From assembly GCF_905220365.1 (NCBI RefSeq), contig NC_061131.1:12127318-12191317 (forward strand): a DNA stretch of 64,000 nt. The letters are read 5' to 3'. The notes under the pieces are model-generated. The model was given only the letters and a program-made list of their open reading frames with translations, was not told the DNA's origin and did not search any database. The translations under genes and the position numbers were made by a program. How positions within the stretch are numbered: the stretch's first letter is position 1; each line of letters begins with the position of its first letter. The stretch is from Vanessa cardui. Taxonomy: Eukaryota; Arthropoda; Insecta; Lepidoptera; Nymphalidae. Of the stretch, positions 53,401 through 57,755 are shown in pieces.

Positions 53401-54111
53401 GGTCAGGCTTAGGTCACTGCCATTATTACAAGTGCGTGTGGAGTGGGTAGGTCGAAGACGGCTTACGGGGATATTGAGGATCGAGTAATACAAAACCTGA
53501 ACGCTGAGAATATCGAATCACATTTTGTTTATCCAATAAATGATAGCTATCACCATCAAATCTAAATGTTTATTTTAACCGCAAGTCGTTTCGAACGCAC
53601 TCTGCATCTCGTTGAAAGATTATTTTGATTACCTTTAAATACTTTTGAGGTACCGATTACAGTGAATGATTTGGTTCTGATAAAGAACGTCATTATCATT
53701 AAACACAATCGTAAGACTTATCCTTAGAGACCTTTTGGTAATGGTTTGTGTCGTATACATTATGGATGGTTTAAGTGATATGTAGATGGTACTCACCAGT
53801 ATTCGTCCGGTGGTGGTCTGGCCGGAGATGAGTTCGCCGGCCCAATCCTTGGCCTCGGTCATGAAGGTGCCCTCGAACTCCTGTTTGCCCTGGCGCGCCG
53901 CTTTCTGCTCCTTCTGCTTCGGGTCGTTCGGCGACAGCTCGGGCTCCTTGCGGCAGCAGACGAACGCGCAAGCGCGCCATAACAGCACCACCATGAGCCC
54001 AGCGGCGAACGTGAAGATCGACGATAGCAGGAAGCACCACCATTTTCGGACACTGAGGCAGTCATATTCAGAGCTCGACGTGGTTGTCGCCTCTTCCTCG
54101 GACGAAGCCAT
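116..54111 (-). CDS. slo: slowpoke BK channel alpha subunit (gene overview, 3' part missing)
   Basis: Large-conductance Ca2+- and voltage-gated K+ channel of the plasma membrane, which repolarises neurons and muscle. Fourteen exon positions on the minus strand join in phase: 53797-54111, 12473-12534, 11846-11942, 11109-11220, 10085-10236, 9461-9628, one of three 92-nt exons, 4549-4659, one of two 106-nt exons, 2621-2773, 1942-2097, one of two 113-nt exons, 426-581 and 116-192. Every junction is AG/GT and every split codon is restored. The product (about 623 codons here) has S0, S1-S6 with the TVGYGD filter, RCK1 and the CKACH motif. It matches the insect slo protein almost exon for exon. The frame is open at 116 with one base left over, so the RCK1-RCK2 linker, RCK2 and calcium bowl lie beyond position 1. 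The identification is very secure; use of the alternative exons is inferred from sequence. Confidence 0.97.
426..581 (-). CDS. slo: slo exon 13: end of RCK1
   Basis: A 156-nt exon. After completing Glu it reads LCFTKLKLLLLAIEIKGEEG, then TDSKISINPRNVKIHANTQG, then FFIAQSADEVK, ending two bases into Arg. Acceptor TTCGCAG, donor GTAATA. It matches the RCK1 C-terminal portion of insect slo. Confidence 0.96.
908..1020 (-). CDS. slo: slo exon 12A: alternative RCK1 exon
   Basis: A 113-nt exon with acceptor ATTGCAG and donor GTAAGA. It encodes SPDTQAWQNDYLQGTGCEMY and then TETLSTSFTGMSFPQAS, ending in GA that exon 13 completes to Glu. It is very like the common insect slo sequence at this place. 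It lies 394 bp downstream of exon 12B and is exchangeable with it. Confidence 0.95.
1415..1527 (-). CDS. slo: slo exon 12B: alternative RCK1 exon
   Basis: A 113-nt exon with acceptor TTCGCAG and donor GTAAGT. It encodes SRRKAKWSYDYKRGTGMEMY and then TETLSSSFIGMQFRHAA, ending two bases into Glu. The GTGMEMYTETLS core matches exon 12A, but the first dozen residues are strongly basic (RRKAK) and differ. Length and phases equal exon 12A. Confidence 0.92.
1942..2097 (-). CDS. slo: slo exon 11: RCK1 continued
   Basis: A 156-nt exon, phase 0 at both ends, reading AYLLNIPSWDWKQGDDVICL, then AELKLGFIAQSCLAPGFSTM, then MANLFAMRSFKT. It is conserved with insect and vertebrate BK RCK1. Acceptor CCTAG, donor GTTAGT. 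It joins in phase to either 113-nt alternative exon, both of which begin with a Ser codon. Confidence 0.97.
2136..2438 (+). repeat. tRNA-derived SINE (Metulj-like)
   Basis: Nearly full-length copy in the intron between slo exons 11 and 10. The head holds pol III promoter boxes: an A box (TGGCCCAGTGG) and a B box (GGTTCAAACCC). The body has TTCTGCCACATGTG and GGAGGCCTTTAGCCCAGCAG segments, and the 3' end is a TTG repeat. Flanks ATTCATAATG and ATTCAAAGTG may be a degraded target-site duplication. It is antisense to slo. The family name is inferred from general resemblance. Confidence 0.85.
2621..2773 (-). CDS. slo: slo exon 10: RCK1 core
   Basis: A 153-nt exon, phase 0 at both ends. It encodes VHEADACLVLANKYCQDPDA, EDAANIMRVISIKNYSDDIR and VIIQLMQYHNK. 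The PDAEDAANIMR segment is a hallmark of BK RCK1. Acceptor TTAG, donor GTATTT. The next exon continues AYLLN. Confidence 0.97.
3781..3886 (-). CDS. slo: slo exon 9A: alternative RCK1 exon
   Basis: A 106-nt exon encoding KPPDLELEGLFKRHFTTVEF and then FQGTIMNPIDLQRVK, with acceptor GGCAG and donor GTAAGT. Same length and phases as exon 9B, 372 bp away. Because 106 is not a multiple of three, using both or neither would shift the frame. Confidence 0.95.
4259..4364 (-). CDS. slo: slo exon 9B: alternative RCK1 exon
   Basis: A 106-nt exon, the upstream member of a mutually exclusive pair. It encodes KEPDLELEGLLKRHYTTVEF and then FQGTMMNAVDLERVK. Acceptor TTTCAG, donor GTTAGA. It differs from exon 9A in about ten residues, including LL/LF, Y/F and NAVDLE/NPIDLQ. 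Both versions resemble known insect slo alternatives. Confidence 0.95.
4549..4659 (-). CDS. slo: slo exon 8: RCK1 start
   Basis: A 111-nt exon. After completing Arg it reads HIVVCGHITYESVSHFLKDF, the first strand and nucleotide-fold-like turn of RCK1. It then reads LHEDREDVDVEVVFLH and ends two bases into Arg. Either 106-nt exon completes that codon (AGG or AGA). Acceptor TTTCAG, donor GTAATA. Confidence 0.96.
4660..6890 (-). other. slo: slo intron between exons 7A and 8
   Basis: A 2.2-kb intron. It is AT-rich except for a GC-rich patch at about 6410-6525. An open frame of 130 codons at 5619-6011 (minus) has no recognisable family and low-complexity hydrophobic content, so I do not call it a gene. 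Confidence 0.75.
6891..6982 (-). CDS. slo: slo exon 7A: alternative S6 tail and RCK1 linker
   Basis: A 92-nt exon encoding AIFASCIPEIIDLIGTRPKY and then GGTLKNERGR, with acceptor TTTAG and donor GTGAGC. It is almost identical to the common insect slo sequence at this site, so it is probably the main form. It is the last of the three copies and the nearest to exon 8. Confidence 0.95.
7026..7260. other. CpG-rich island upstream of exon 7A
   Basis: Very GC-rich block, dense in CG dinucleotides, starting about 45 bp upstream (in transcript terms) of exon 7A. Long open frames on both strands here come from the lack of AT-rich stop codons and do not look like protein. Further GC-rich blocks are at 6410-6525, 7740-7900, 8040-8200 and 8690-8850. 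Confidence 0.7.
7634..7725 (-). CDS. slo: slo exon 7B: alternative S6 tail and RCK1 linker
   Basis: A 92-nt exon encoding AVFASWIPEITELAAQRNKY and then GGRYNKDVRR, with acceptor TCGTAG and donor GTACCC. It is GC-rich, unlike exons 7A and 7C. The acceptor has a weak pyrimidine tract, and a long run of G tracts (sense strand) sits about 40-75 nt upstream. The phases match exon 6 (phase 0) and exon 8 (an Arg codon split after two bases). The coding content is highly convincing. Confidence 0.93.
7763..7797 (-). promoter_or_regulatory. predicted G-quadruplex in slo pre-mRNA
   Basis: On the sense (minus) strand this stretch has at least four runs of three or more G separated by loops of 1-5 bases. 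It lies about 40-75 nt upstream of the exon 7B acceptor, where the branch point would be expected. Folding is inferred from sequence only. Confidence 0.6.
8397..8488 (-). CDS. slo: slo exon 7C: alternative S6 tail and RCK1 linker
   Basis: A 92-nt exon with acceptor TTGCAG and donor GTATCA, first of three interchangeable versions in transcript order. It encodes AMFASSIPEIIELVGSRSKY and then SGELKREHGK, ending two bases into Arg. Length and phases equal those of the copies at 7634-7725 and 6891-6982, so only one can be used in an mRNA. Its AMFAS-IPEIIEL core is closer to vertebrate BK than the other two are. Splice sites and open frame are seen directly; usage is inferred. Confidence 0.88.
9461..9628 (-). 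CDS. slo: slo exon 6: pore loop and S6
   Basis: A 168-nt exon of 56 codons, phase 0 at both ends. It holds the turret (LENSGDPLEFDNAQ), the pore helix, the K+ selectivity filter TVGYGD and the start of S6 (TFLVFFLLVGL). The segment after the filter reads VFCHTVLGR. The S6 continuation comes from one of the three alternative 92-nt exons downstream. Confidence 0.97.
9690..9850 (-). repeat. interspersed repeat, GCGCCAATG family
   Basis: In the intron between slo exons 5 and 6. It shows the family core (on the plus strand ACCAACGCCCATAGGCATTG), then GTGCCTGTAG. Other copies are near 18560-18680, 50030-50180, 57840-58030 and 58640-58770. Confidence 0.5.
10085..10236 (-). CDS. slo: slo exon 5: S4 voltage sensor and S5
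   Basis: A 152-nt exon. After the split Gly it reads LRFLRALRLMTVPDILQYLN, the BK S4 segment with Arg residues spaced RxxRxxR. The S4-S5 linker and S5 helix (VSIFISVWLTAAGIIHL) follow. It ends in phase 0 at donor GTAAGT, and the next exon continues LENSGDP. Confidence 0.96.
11109..11220 (-). CDS. slo: slo exon 4: S2-S3 region
   Basis: A 112-nt exon (acceptor TTTTCAG, donor GTAAGG). It encodes FIAASDKLWFMLEMYSFVDY and then FTIPPSFVSIYLDRTWI. It ends one base into a Gly codon completed by exon 5. It corresponds to the S2-S3 region of the voltage sensor. Confidence 0.95.
11846..11942 (-). CDS. slo: slo exon 3: S1-S2 region
   Basis: A 97-nt exon (acceptor CTAG, donor GTAAGT). It begins with the base completing Ser and reads EEVERCQKWSDNITQQ, then a hydrophobic helix (IDLAFNIFFMVYFFIR). 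The S1-S2 linker sequence is essentially identical to insect slo. It ends in phase 0. Confidence 0.95.
12473..12534 (-). CDS. slo: slo exon 2: S1 start
   Basis: A 62-nt exon between an acceptor TTTCAG and donor GTAATC. It encodes VVLVFILSIASLIIYFIDAS, the first membrane span of the voltage-sensor domain, and ends two bases into a Ser codon completed by exon 3. It is the first exon after the 41-kb intron. Confidence 0.95.
13636..13976. mobile_element. hAT-type MITE, 341 bp
   Basis: Non-coding element with terminal inverted repeats CAGTGGCGGATTTAC and GTAAATCCGCCACTG. It is flanked by a perfect 8-bp duplication GGTCCGTG at 13628-13635 and 13977-13984. CAGTG-type ends with an 8-bp duplication are typical of hAT transposons. 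No transposase ORF is present, so it would need help in trans. Confidence 0.88.
15278..15402 (+). repeat. SINE, 5'-truncated
   Basis: Only the 3' 125 bp of the SINE are present (CCGCATTGGAACAGC onward). The copy is bounded by the exact 8-bp duplication TACAGATA at 15270-15277 and 15403-15410, as expected for incomplete reverse transcription. Confidence 0.85.
16112..16275 (-). repeat. interspersed repeat, retroelement-tail-like
   Basis: Read on the minus strand: AAAAAGTGTAACTACTGAGT, then a TTCTTGCCGGTTCTTC block, a GTAGCTTCACTTAATTG block and a GAATAAAGTTTATTTTG end with AATAAA. A related copy in the opposite orientation is at 34862-35030. It looks like the 3' end of a non-LTR element. Confidence 0.55.
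20659..20805. repeat. 147-bp direct repeat, copy 1
   Basis: Matches 23184-23330 over 147 bp with no gaps and about six differences (roughly 96% identity by eye). Nature unknown. Confidence 0.85.
21777..21806. repeat. 10-bp tandem repeat
   Basis: Three perfect units of CTTTCATATT. Confidence 0.9.
22746..23122 (-). mobile_element. Helitron-like element, family 2, with nested insertion
   Basis: On the minus strand the element begins TC (host A before it) and ends in a GC-rich hairpin-forming stretch followed by CTAG (host T after it), the Helitron pattern. A different repeat, with a TCCATGGGCGATGG core, is nested at about 22860-22985. No Rep/helicase ORF is present. Confidence 0.65.
23184..23330. 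repeat. 147-bp direct repeat, copy 2
   Basis: Second copy of the repeat at 20659-20805, same orientation, 2.5 kb away, inside slo intron 1. Nature unknown. Confidence 0.85.
23636..23894 (+). repeat. SINE, 3'-truncated
   Basis: Head and middle of the SINE, with the A box altered (TGGTTCAGTAG). It is flanked by the 11-bp duplication ATTGTTTTTCC at 23625-23635 and 23895-23905. The usual 3' tail is missing. Confidence 0.82.
24622..24894 (+). repeat. SINE, near full length
   Basis: SINE copy with a short deletion between the A and B boxes. It lies between the 14-bp duplications TTGAATTACACGAA (24608-24621) and TTGAATTACGCGAA (24895-24908), which differ at one base. Confidence 0.88.
25372..25564 (+). 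mobile_element. Helitron-like element, family 1 (Lep1-like)
   Basis: Begins ACTAATATTATAAATGTGAA, followed by a TCTGTCTGTC stretch and an ACCGAATTTGATGAAATT block, and ends CTAG|T. It is one of at least seven copies in the window. The Lep1 comparison is from general knowledge. Confidence 0.6.
25860..26152 (-). repeat. SINE, inserted inside another repeat
   Basis: Near-complete copy on the minus strand with an AAGTAA-type tail. It is flanked by TCAAAATTTCTTA (25847-25859) and TCAAAATATCTTA (26153-26165), and it splits an older interspersed repeat. Confidence 0.88.
27991..28272 (+). repeat. SINE, near full length
   Basis: Copy with intact A and B boxes and a TTG-rich tail. It is bounded by TTGCTAACTATTA (27978-27990) and TTGCTAACTGTTA (28273-28285). 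Confidence 0.9.
29010..29248 (+). mobile_element. Helitron-like element, family 3
   Basis: Contains AATAGGCTCAAAAACTATTG and ends GACGAAGTCGCGGGCAGAAG then CTAG|T, the usual GC-rich 3' end, but its internal sequence differs from families 1 and 2. The left boundary is approximate. Confidence 0.5.
33380..33680 (+). repeat. SINE, near full length
   Basis: Complete head, body and a GTTACTTACTTA-type tail. The B box is slightly changed (GGTTCAAATCC). No clear target-site duplication was found. Confidence 0.85.
34272..34633 (-). mobile_element. Helitron-like element, family 2
   Basis: Same family as 22746-23122: GCGACCCGCCCCGACTTCGC near one end and GCGACTTTGTTTTATACTG near the other. The minus strand starts TC; the CTAG end has decayed to CAAG. 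Confidence 0.6.
34862..35030 (+). repeat. interspersed repeat, retroelement-tail-like
   Basis: Plus-strand relative of 16112-16275, sharing TTCTTGCCGGTTCTTC, AGAATCTACTTTCCGAACC and TGAATAAAGTTTATTTT. The two copies are 18.6 kb apart in inverted orientation inside slo intron 1. Confidence 0.55.
36178..36368 (+). mobile_element. Helitron-like element, family 1
   Basis: Starts A|TCTATATTAATATTATAAAT and ends in an AAGCCGCGGGCGACTAA stretch where CTAG has decayed. Same internal TCTGTCTG and GATGAAATTTGGTA blocks as the other copies. Confidence 0.6.
36901..36947. repeat. 47-bp perfect palindrome
   Basis: Two 23-base arms separated by a single base. The left arm starts TAAAACAAAGCAAAAAAATA and the right arm is its exact complement. 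It would form a hairpin in RNA or single-stranded DNA. Confidence 0.9.
37596..37897. mobile_element. hAT-type MITE, older copy in opposite orientation
   Basis: Same family as the element at 13636-13976 but reversed. It starts CAGTGGCGGATTTACCAATA and ends GTAAATCCGCTACTG. The flanking octamers (CCCTCTTC and CCCGTAAC) no longer match, which suggests an older insertion. Confidence 0.8.
38530..38685 (+). mobile_element. Helitron-like element, family 1, degraded
   Basis: Contains the GTCTGTTTGTCTGTTACGCT and TGAACCGAAATTGATGAAAT blocks of family 1. The ends have decayed. Confidence 0.5.
38894..39124 (+). mobile_element. Helitron-like element, family 2
   Basis: Plus-strand copy starting near ACATAGTATAAAACAAAGTC and ending CTAG|T at 39121-39125. 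The GC-rich part before the end is largely lost. A separate 3'-end scrap (ACACCCGTGCGAAGTCGGGG) lies at 39873-39895. Confidence 0.6.
42085..42267 (+). mobile_element. Helitron-like element, family 1
   Basis: Contains TGTCTGTCGCTCTTACACTG and CCGAATTTGATGAAATTTGA and ends GGCGGCAACTAG|T. Confidence 0.6.
43877..44111 (-). mobile_element. Helitron-like element, family 2
   Basis: Short copy with both ends recognisable. On the minus strand it is A|TCACTATATAG at the start and CTAG|T at the end, with the shared TTTGTTTTATACTATATAG motif on the plus strand. Confidence 0.65.
44699..44910 (+). repeat. SINE with internal deletions
   Basis: Recognisable A box (TGGCCCAGTGG), GTGAAGGAAAACATCGTGAGG segment and GGGAGAGGAG segment, but several internal blocks are missing. 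Confidence 0.8.
45616..45868 (+). repeat. SINE with perfect target duplication
   Basis: SINE with a reduced head. It is flanked by an exact 12-bp duplication, TAATGAATAGTA, at 45604-45615 and 45869-45880. It abuts a Helitron-like fragment that starts near 45881. Confidence 0.9.
45881..45995 (+). mobile_element. Helitron-like fragment, family 1
   Basis: Starts ATATTACAAATGCGAAAG immediately after the SINE duplication and keeps the GAACGAATTTGATGACATTT block. The rest is lost. Confidence 0.5.
46415..46490 (-). repeat. degenerate SINE fragment
   Basis: About 75 bp with decayed versions of CAGAATTTCAT, GGTTTCCTCACGATGTTTTC and GAGATGAATTATAAACAC in SINE order on the minus strand. Confidence 0.5.
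47648..47935 (-). repeat. SINE, 5'-truncated
   Basis: Minus-strand copy with tail repeats (AAAGT)n. Its tRNA-like head is cut just upstream of the B box. It lies between exact AAATTACATAG duplications at 47637-47647 and 47936-47946. Confidence 0.88.
49795..49975 (-). mobile_element. Helitron-like element, family 1
   Basis: Minus-strand copy. On the plus strand its start appears as CACATTCATAATATTAGTAT at the right end, with decayed GCCGCCCACGG at the left end. Confidence 0.55.
50420..50458. repeat. (AT)n microsatellite
   Basis: About 19 AT units in a row in slo intron 1. Likely to vary in length between individuals. Confidence 0.95.
50555..50685 (-). repeat. degenerate SINE fragment
   Basis: Decayed minus-strand SINE middle. 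A CATGAATTATAAACA segment, an AATTAAGCATATGAA segment and a remnant of the B box (GGATTTGAACC) appear in the expected order. Confidence 0.55.
53797..54111 (-). CDS. slo: slo exon 1: N-terminus and S0
   Basis: First coding exon, 105 codons, ATG at 54111-54109, donor GTGAGT after the codons for GRIL. The protein begins MASSEEEATTTSSSEYDCLS and then has the S0 helix (from about residue 24, WWCFLLSSIFTF onward) and the cysteine pair in AFVCC just after it. The S0-S1 linker follows with the conserved KQEFEGTFMTEAKDWAGELI stretch. S0 is the extra BK helix that places the N-terminus outside the cell. This Met is the first in frame after GC-rich upstream sequence. Other slo N-termini or upstream non-coding exons cannot be excluded. 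Base composition is far more GC-rich than the surroundings. Confidence 0.95.
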
Positions 54112-54900
54112 TCCCCGAGGGCGCGAGGCATCCAGACAGGCGCGCCATGCACGTGCAGAGACGCGCGCGCTCGCACGCCGGCCCGCGCGCGACTAAGCGC
54201 CGAGCTACGAGGCCGATTGCCGAGTGGGCGCCGCGCCGTTCGATGCCGCGCGATCGATCCGCGCCTGCGCGCCCGCTACCGTCCGCTCATGCTGACCCGC
54301 GAACTGCGACCTTCTCTTCTTTTCTCTTCTAAACCCGTCACGCCACCGCTTCTTCCACCTTCGACGATGCTGCCAAATCTCTTTACCTCGAGTGCCACGG
54401 CTCTTGAGTTAACCCACCTACCTCTTAAGTCTCTAGGCTGTGAAAGCCCCGAAATACGTATATTTGTTTCGGATATTTATTTAGTGATTTGACACTTTTA
54501 GGGGTGGATTTATGACAAATCTATATTTGCACGTTGTTCTCGAATAACTGGGATATTTTTAATATTTCTCTGGTATCTTCTTTAGGCTGTCACACTTATA
54601 AATCAGTTGTAACGGACATTTCTGCTTCACGGACTCGCGCGGACTAAGACTGCGAAGATTTTTGTTGTCGTTACACTGTTTCACTTCCGACTGAACTAAG
54701 TTCGAAGTATGGACTGCTCGTTGCTATACTCACTTCGGTGTTGCCGCTCGAAAATAACGTTGACTTGTTGTGACGTCGGATATATTTTGTGGGGAATGCG
54801 GAGGTTTTGGAGAGGTCAATGATTTCAGTTTTGCTTGATACGATGCCGCCCTCTGCGTGCGTCACTATAAGCTACGAAAACCGTAGACGTCTACGTAAAA
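54112..54900 (-). promoter_or_regulatory. slo: slo 5' region, CpG-rich leader
   Basis: Directly upstream of the slo start codon, 54112-54300 is GC- and CpG-rich and probably holds 5' UTR and/or a promoter. The sequence returns to AT-rich beyond about 54880. No TATA box or transcription start can be fixed. Whether upstream non-coding exons exist cannot be told. Confidence 0.5.
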
Positions 54901-57590
54901 GCTTCTGTACGCAATCTCAATACAGATAGAATATTAATTCGTTACATTGATCAAATATTTAATGTTTTCGATTAGAATTTTATATTATCTCCAAATATAT
55001 TAAATGTTTATTTTAAGCTTCAATATAAAATAAACTAAAAAAAGAAAATTTGATTGCGAAATATATACTTCAGAAACACTAAGCTTTTAGAAGTGTTATT
55101 TTTCTATACGAAATTTCTCGACGAATCTCTCGCATATCGAATTTGTACACTTATTGAATTTTATCGTCATAATGTAAAATTAATCTTGAATAGCTCGTAG
55201 AATATTGATTAAATTTACGTTTAACGGGTTCATAGATACTGAGAAATTGTTTTTAGATTCTCATATATACATGAATGATGAATGTATACTTCAGATTCGT
55301 AGACGGTCTACAGACTAAATTCTTAACACCCAGTCCACTCAATTCTTGTATAAATTTATAGAATCGAATGAATAGAATTATGTACAACCTTATTAAGTTT
55401 TTATTATTATACAGAACAAAATTAATGTTAAATATTTATGATTTGGAATTAAAAAACCGATCGAATCGGTCGGGGTAGATCGTCGATAGTTCGTCGCTTT
55501 TATCGATGAATTACTTTTTTTCAAAGTCAAGTGTTTTGAATAAAGTATTTAAAATTTCGCTACTTATTTATAAATGCTTTGAAATTATTATTAAATTGTT
55601 TTCTACTGCTACCGATCTCCACGCCACCTCTTGTAATTTGATGGTAAAACTAAATACCTATTGTCTGAATAAGATATCGATTTTTAGATCACATAGAGAA
55701 CCATGGACCTGCTGTCTATGAGGAAATGACCAGTGAGGAAAGAGGGTACATATTGCCTGTATTTTATGAGATGAGTTCAAAGAAAACTCGATGCATGTAA
55801 AATTGACAGCTCTTTATTCGACATGCGTACAGGTTGGGAATTTGAAGGCGTCTGTACAATAATATGGCGAAATGACTTACCTTTTAGTAACAATTAGATG
55901 TGCATAGCTTGATTATTGTGTGCGTACCGCCTAGAACGGTTACATGTGGTCGCATGCGTATAAAATAGTTGGTAGGTTGCTATGCTTTTTATGTCAGGCG
56001 CTAACATTGCCTAAAGCAATAATAATAATGACTTAGGTAAATATTATTTAAATCTCATTTCCATTGGCTAATTGGAATATATCTTACTGGATCGCAAAAA
56101 TAGTTTAATATCAACGTTCGCGCATAGCAATATTATGTAATGGATATAAGCAATCATTATTTTTACATAAATCAATTTTAAGAGTTTTTTAAAAGTTGGC
56201 TTGATCTTAATTATAGCAAAAAATTATTTCCTTAATATTATTTAATGAAAAAGACAAATAATTATATTTTCTACTATTAGCTATGTAAATAATTCAATAA
56301 ATAATAAATTATATAGTAAAAATAAAATTTAATTAAATAATAATTAATTTATTCTCATATATTAGTTTACGTATCTGTTGTATGAATTTTCACACACAAA
56401 TACAATACAAAAGAGGGAATTAAAAAAGCTTAGAAATAGGTTAAAATTTATTCCTTTGGAACTAAAACTTTCAAACAACAAAATCAATTTTTTCATTACC
56501 TTATAATTATGAAAAAAATTTCCAATGCACTTTATATACAAATATATACATTTTTTTTACTAAAATTAAATGTTAAAATTACATATTCTTACACAAACGC
56601 TTTTATACTCAATATTTAATACACAACGATAATCGTTTTCTTGTAATCGACTAGACTTAAATATATAAATAACTACAAAATATTATTTTTTATCTATATA
56701 ATAATTTATAAAATTTTTTAATAATAATTATATAATAATTTTAATTATAGTAACATTTTTAAAAGTAATAAATGCCAAAATTGTAGTAATATTCACGTAA
56801 GAGGTTTCTTGAAAAAATAAATTATACAAATTTATTAAAATGGCATAACACGCATCATAAAAAATAATTTAAATTATTCCTTTAACATTAATTTAAATTA
56901 TTTTTAACAAAGTCTACATTTTTCACTTTGACCAGAAAATGACTATTTATGGAAAAAAAAAACTGTTAGTTGGCAAAATCAGACTACGACTGGTAAGCAG
57001 ACATTTATTTGATATAATAAGCCCTTCAATGTTTAATTAAAAAACATAGTATAATAGTTTTATTTATATTTCAGAAAATATTTAGGCGCATACCCAATTC
57101 AAAAATATGCTATATTTTTATTTCTAGTGAAAAGATAATAACCAGTATATATATACATAAAAACAAACATACCTTGGACAAATGTTAGCTTATATTGTTA
57201 TTTTTTCTTAGCTAATTGATTGATCCTTCTGTTGCTATATATTCTGTAAATAATTTGCTACCTGTATTGGGCCAATATTTACTAAAGCTACAATGGACTA
57301 GGGTTATATTTGAATATTAAATGCATATTTTATGTGGAGAAAAAGGTATGTCTCTAACCAACATGAATAGTAAAAGCCAATTTTTTTTGGAAACTAGCAA
57401 TTTATATTAAAATTAAATTTTATGTTCTTTTTTGAATATAATTACAGGATGTCTTATAATACATCTGTGTAGTATGTAAATTGGAAAATATCCAATGATA
57501 GAGTTAAAAGAACTTATTTTTTAATCTGCTTTTTAATAATGTGCACAGATTATACATAAAGAAACATAAACAAAAAGTATAACTTAATAA
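54901..57590. other. intergenic, slo to CutA
   Basis: Very AT-rich, especially 56200-56900. I see no gene or clear mobile element. Confidence 0.7.
57520..57537 (-). terminator. possible poly(A) signals for CutA
   Basis: Two ATTAAA hexamers on the minus strand, about 55-70 nt past the CutA stop codon. No AATAAA is nearby. Confidence 0.4.
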
Positions 57591-57755
57591 TTAATTACTA
57601 TCAGGCACAGTTTCCCCGATCCATTTCAAGTATGGTGGATTTCCATTCTTGATTGGGAGTGAAATTACTTCACAGACTTCATAAGGATGATTTGAACGTA
57701 CATATTCTGTAAGCTTGTCGACGAGTGATGTCCTTGTCTTTATCATCAGCAAAGC
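57591..57755 (-). CDS. CutA exon 3
   Basis: Acceptor TTTTAAG, TAA stop at 57593-57591. 54 codons from ALLMIKT to VPDSN. Confidence 0.96.
   Translation of the reverse strand, partial: ALLMIKTRTSLVDKLTEYVRSNHPYEVCEVISLPIKNGNPPYLKWIGETVPDSN

Larger units (their letters stand above)
12535..53796 (-). other. slo: slo intron 1 (41.3 kb)
   Basis: Between donor GTGAGT after exon 1 and acceptor TTTCAG before exon 2. It holds the SINEs, Helitron-like elements, MITEs and repeats listed separately. I found no convincing nested gene, tRNA or rRNA on either strand. The open frames in it are short (under about 110 codons) and show no family I recognise. Regulatory elements may be present but cannot be read from sequence alone. 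Confidence 0.85.

Noticed and set aside
54084..54492. Plus-strand open frames opposite slo exon 1
   Set aside because: Antisense shadows of the GC-rich slo first exon and leader.
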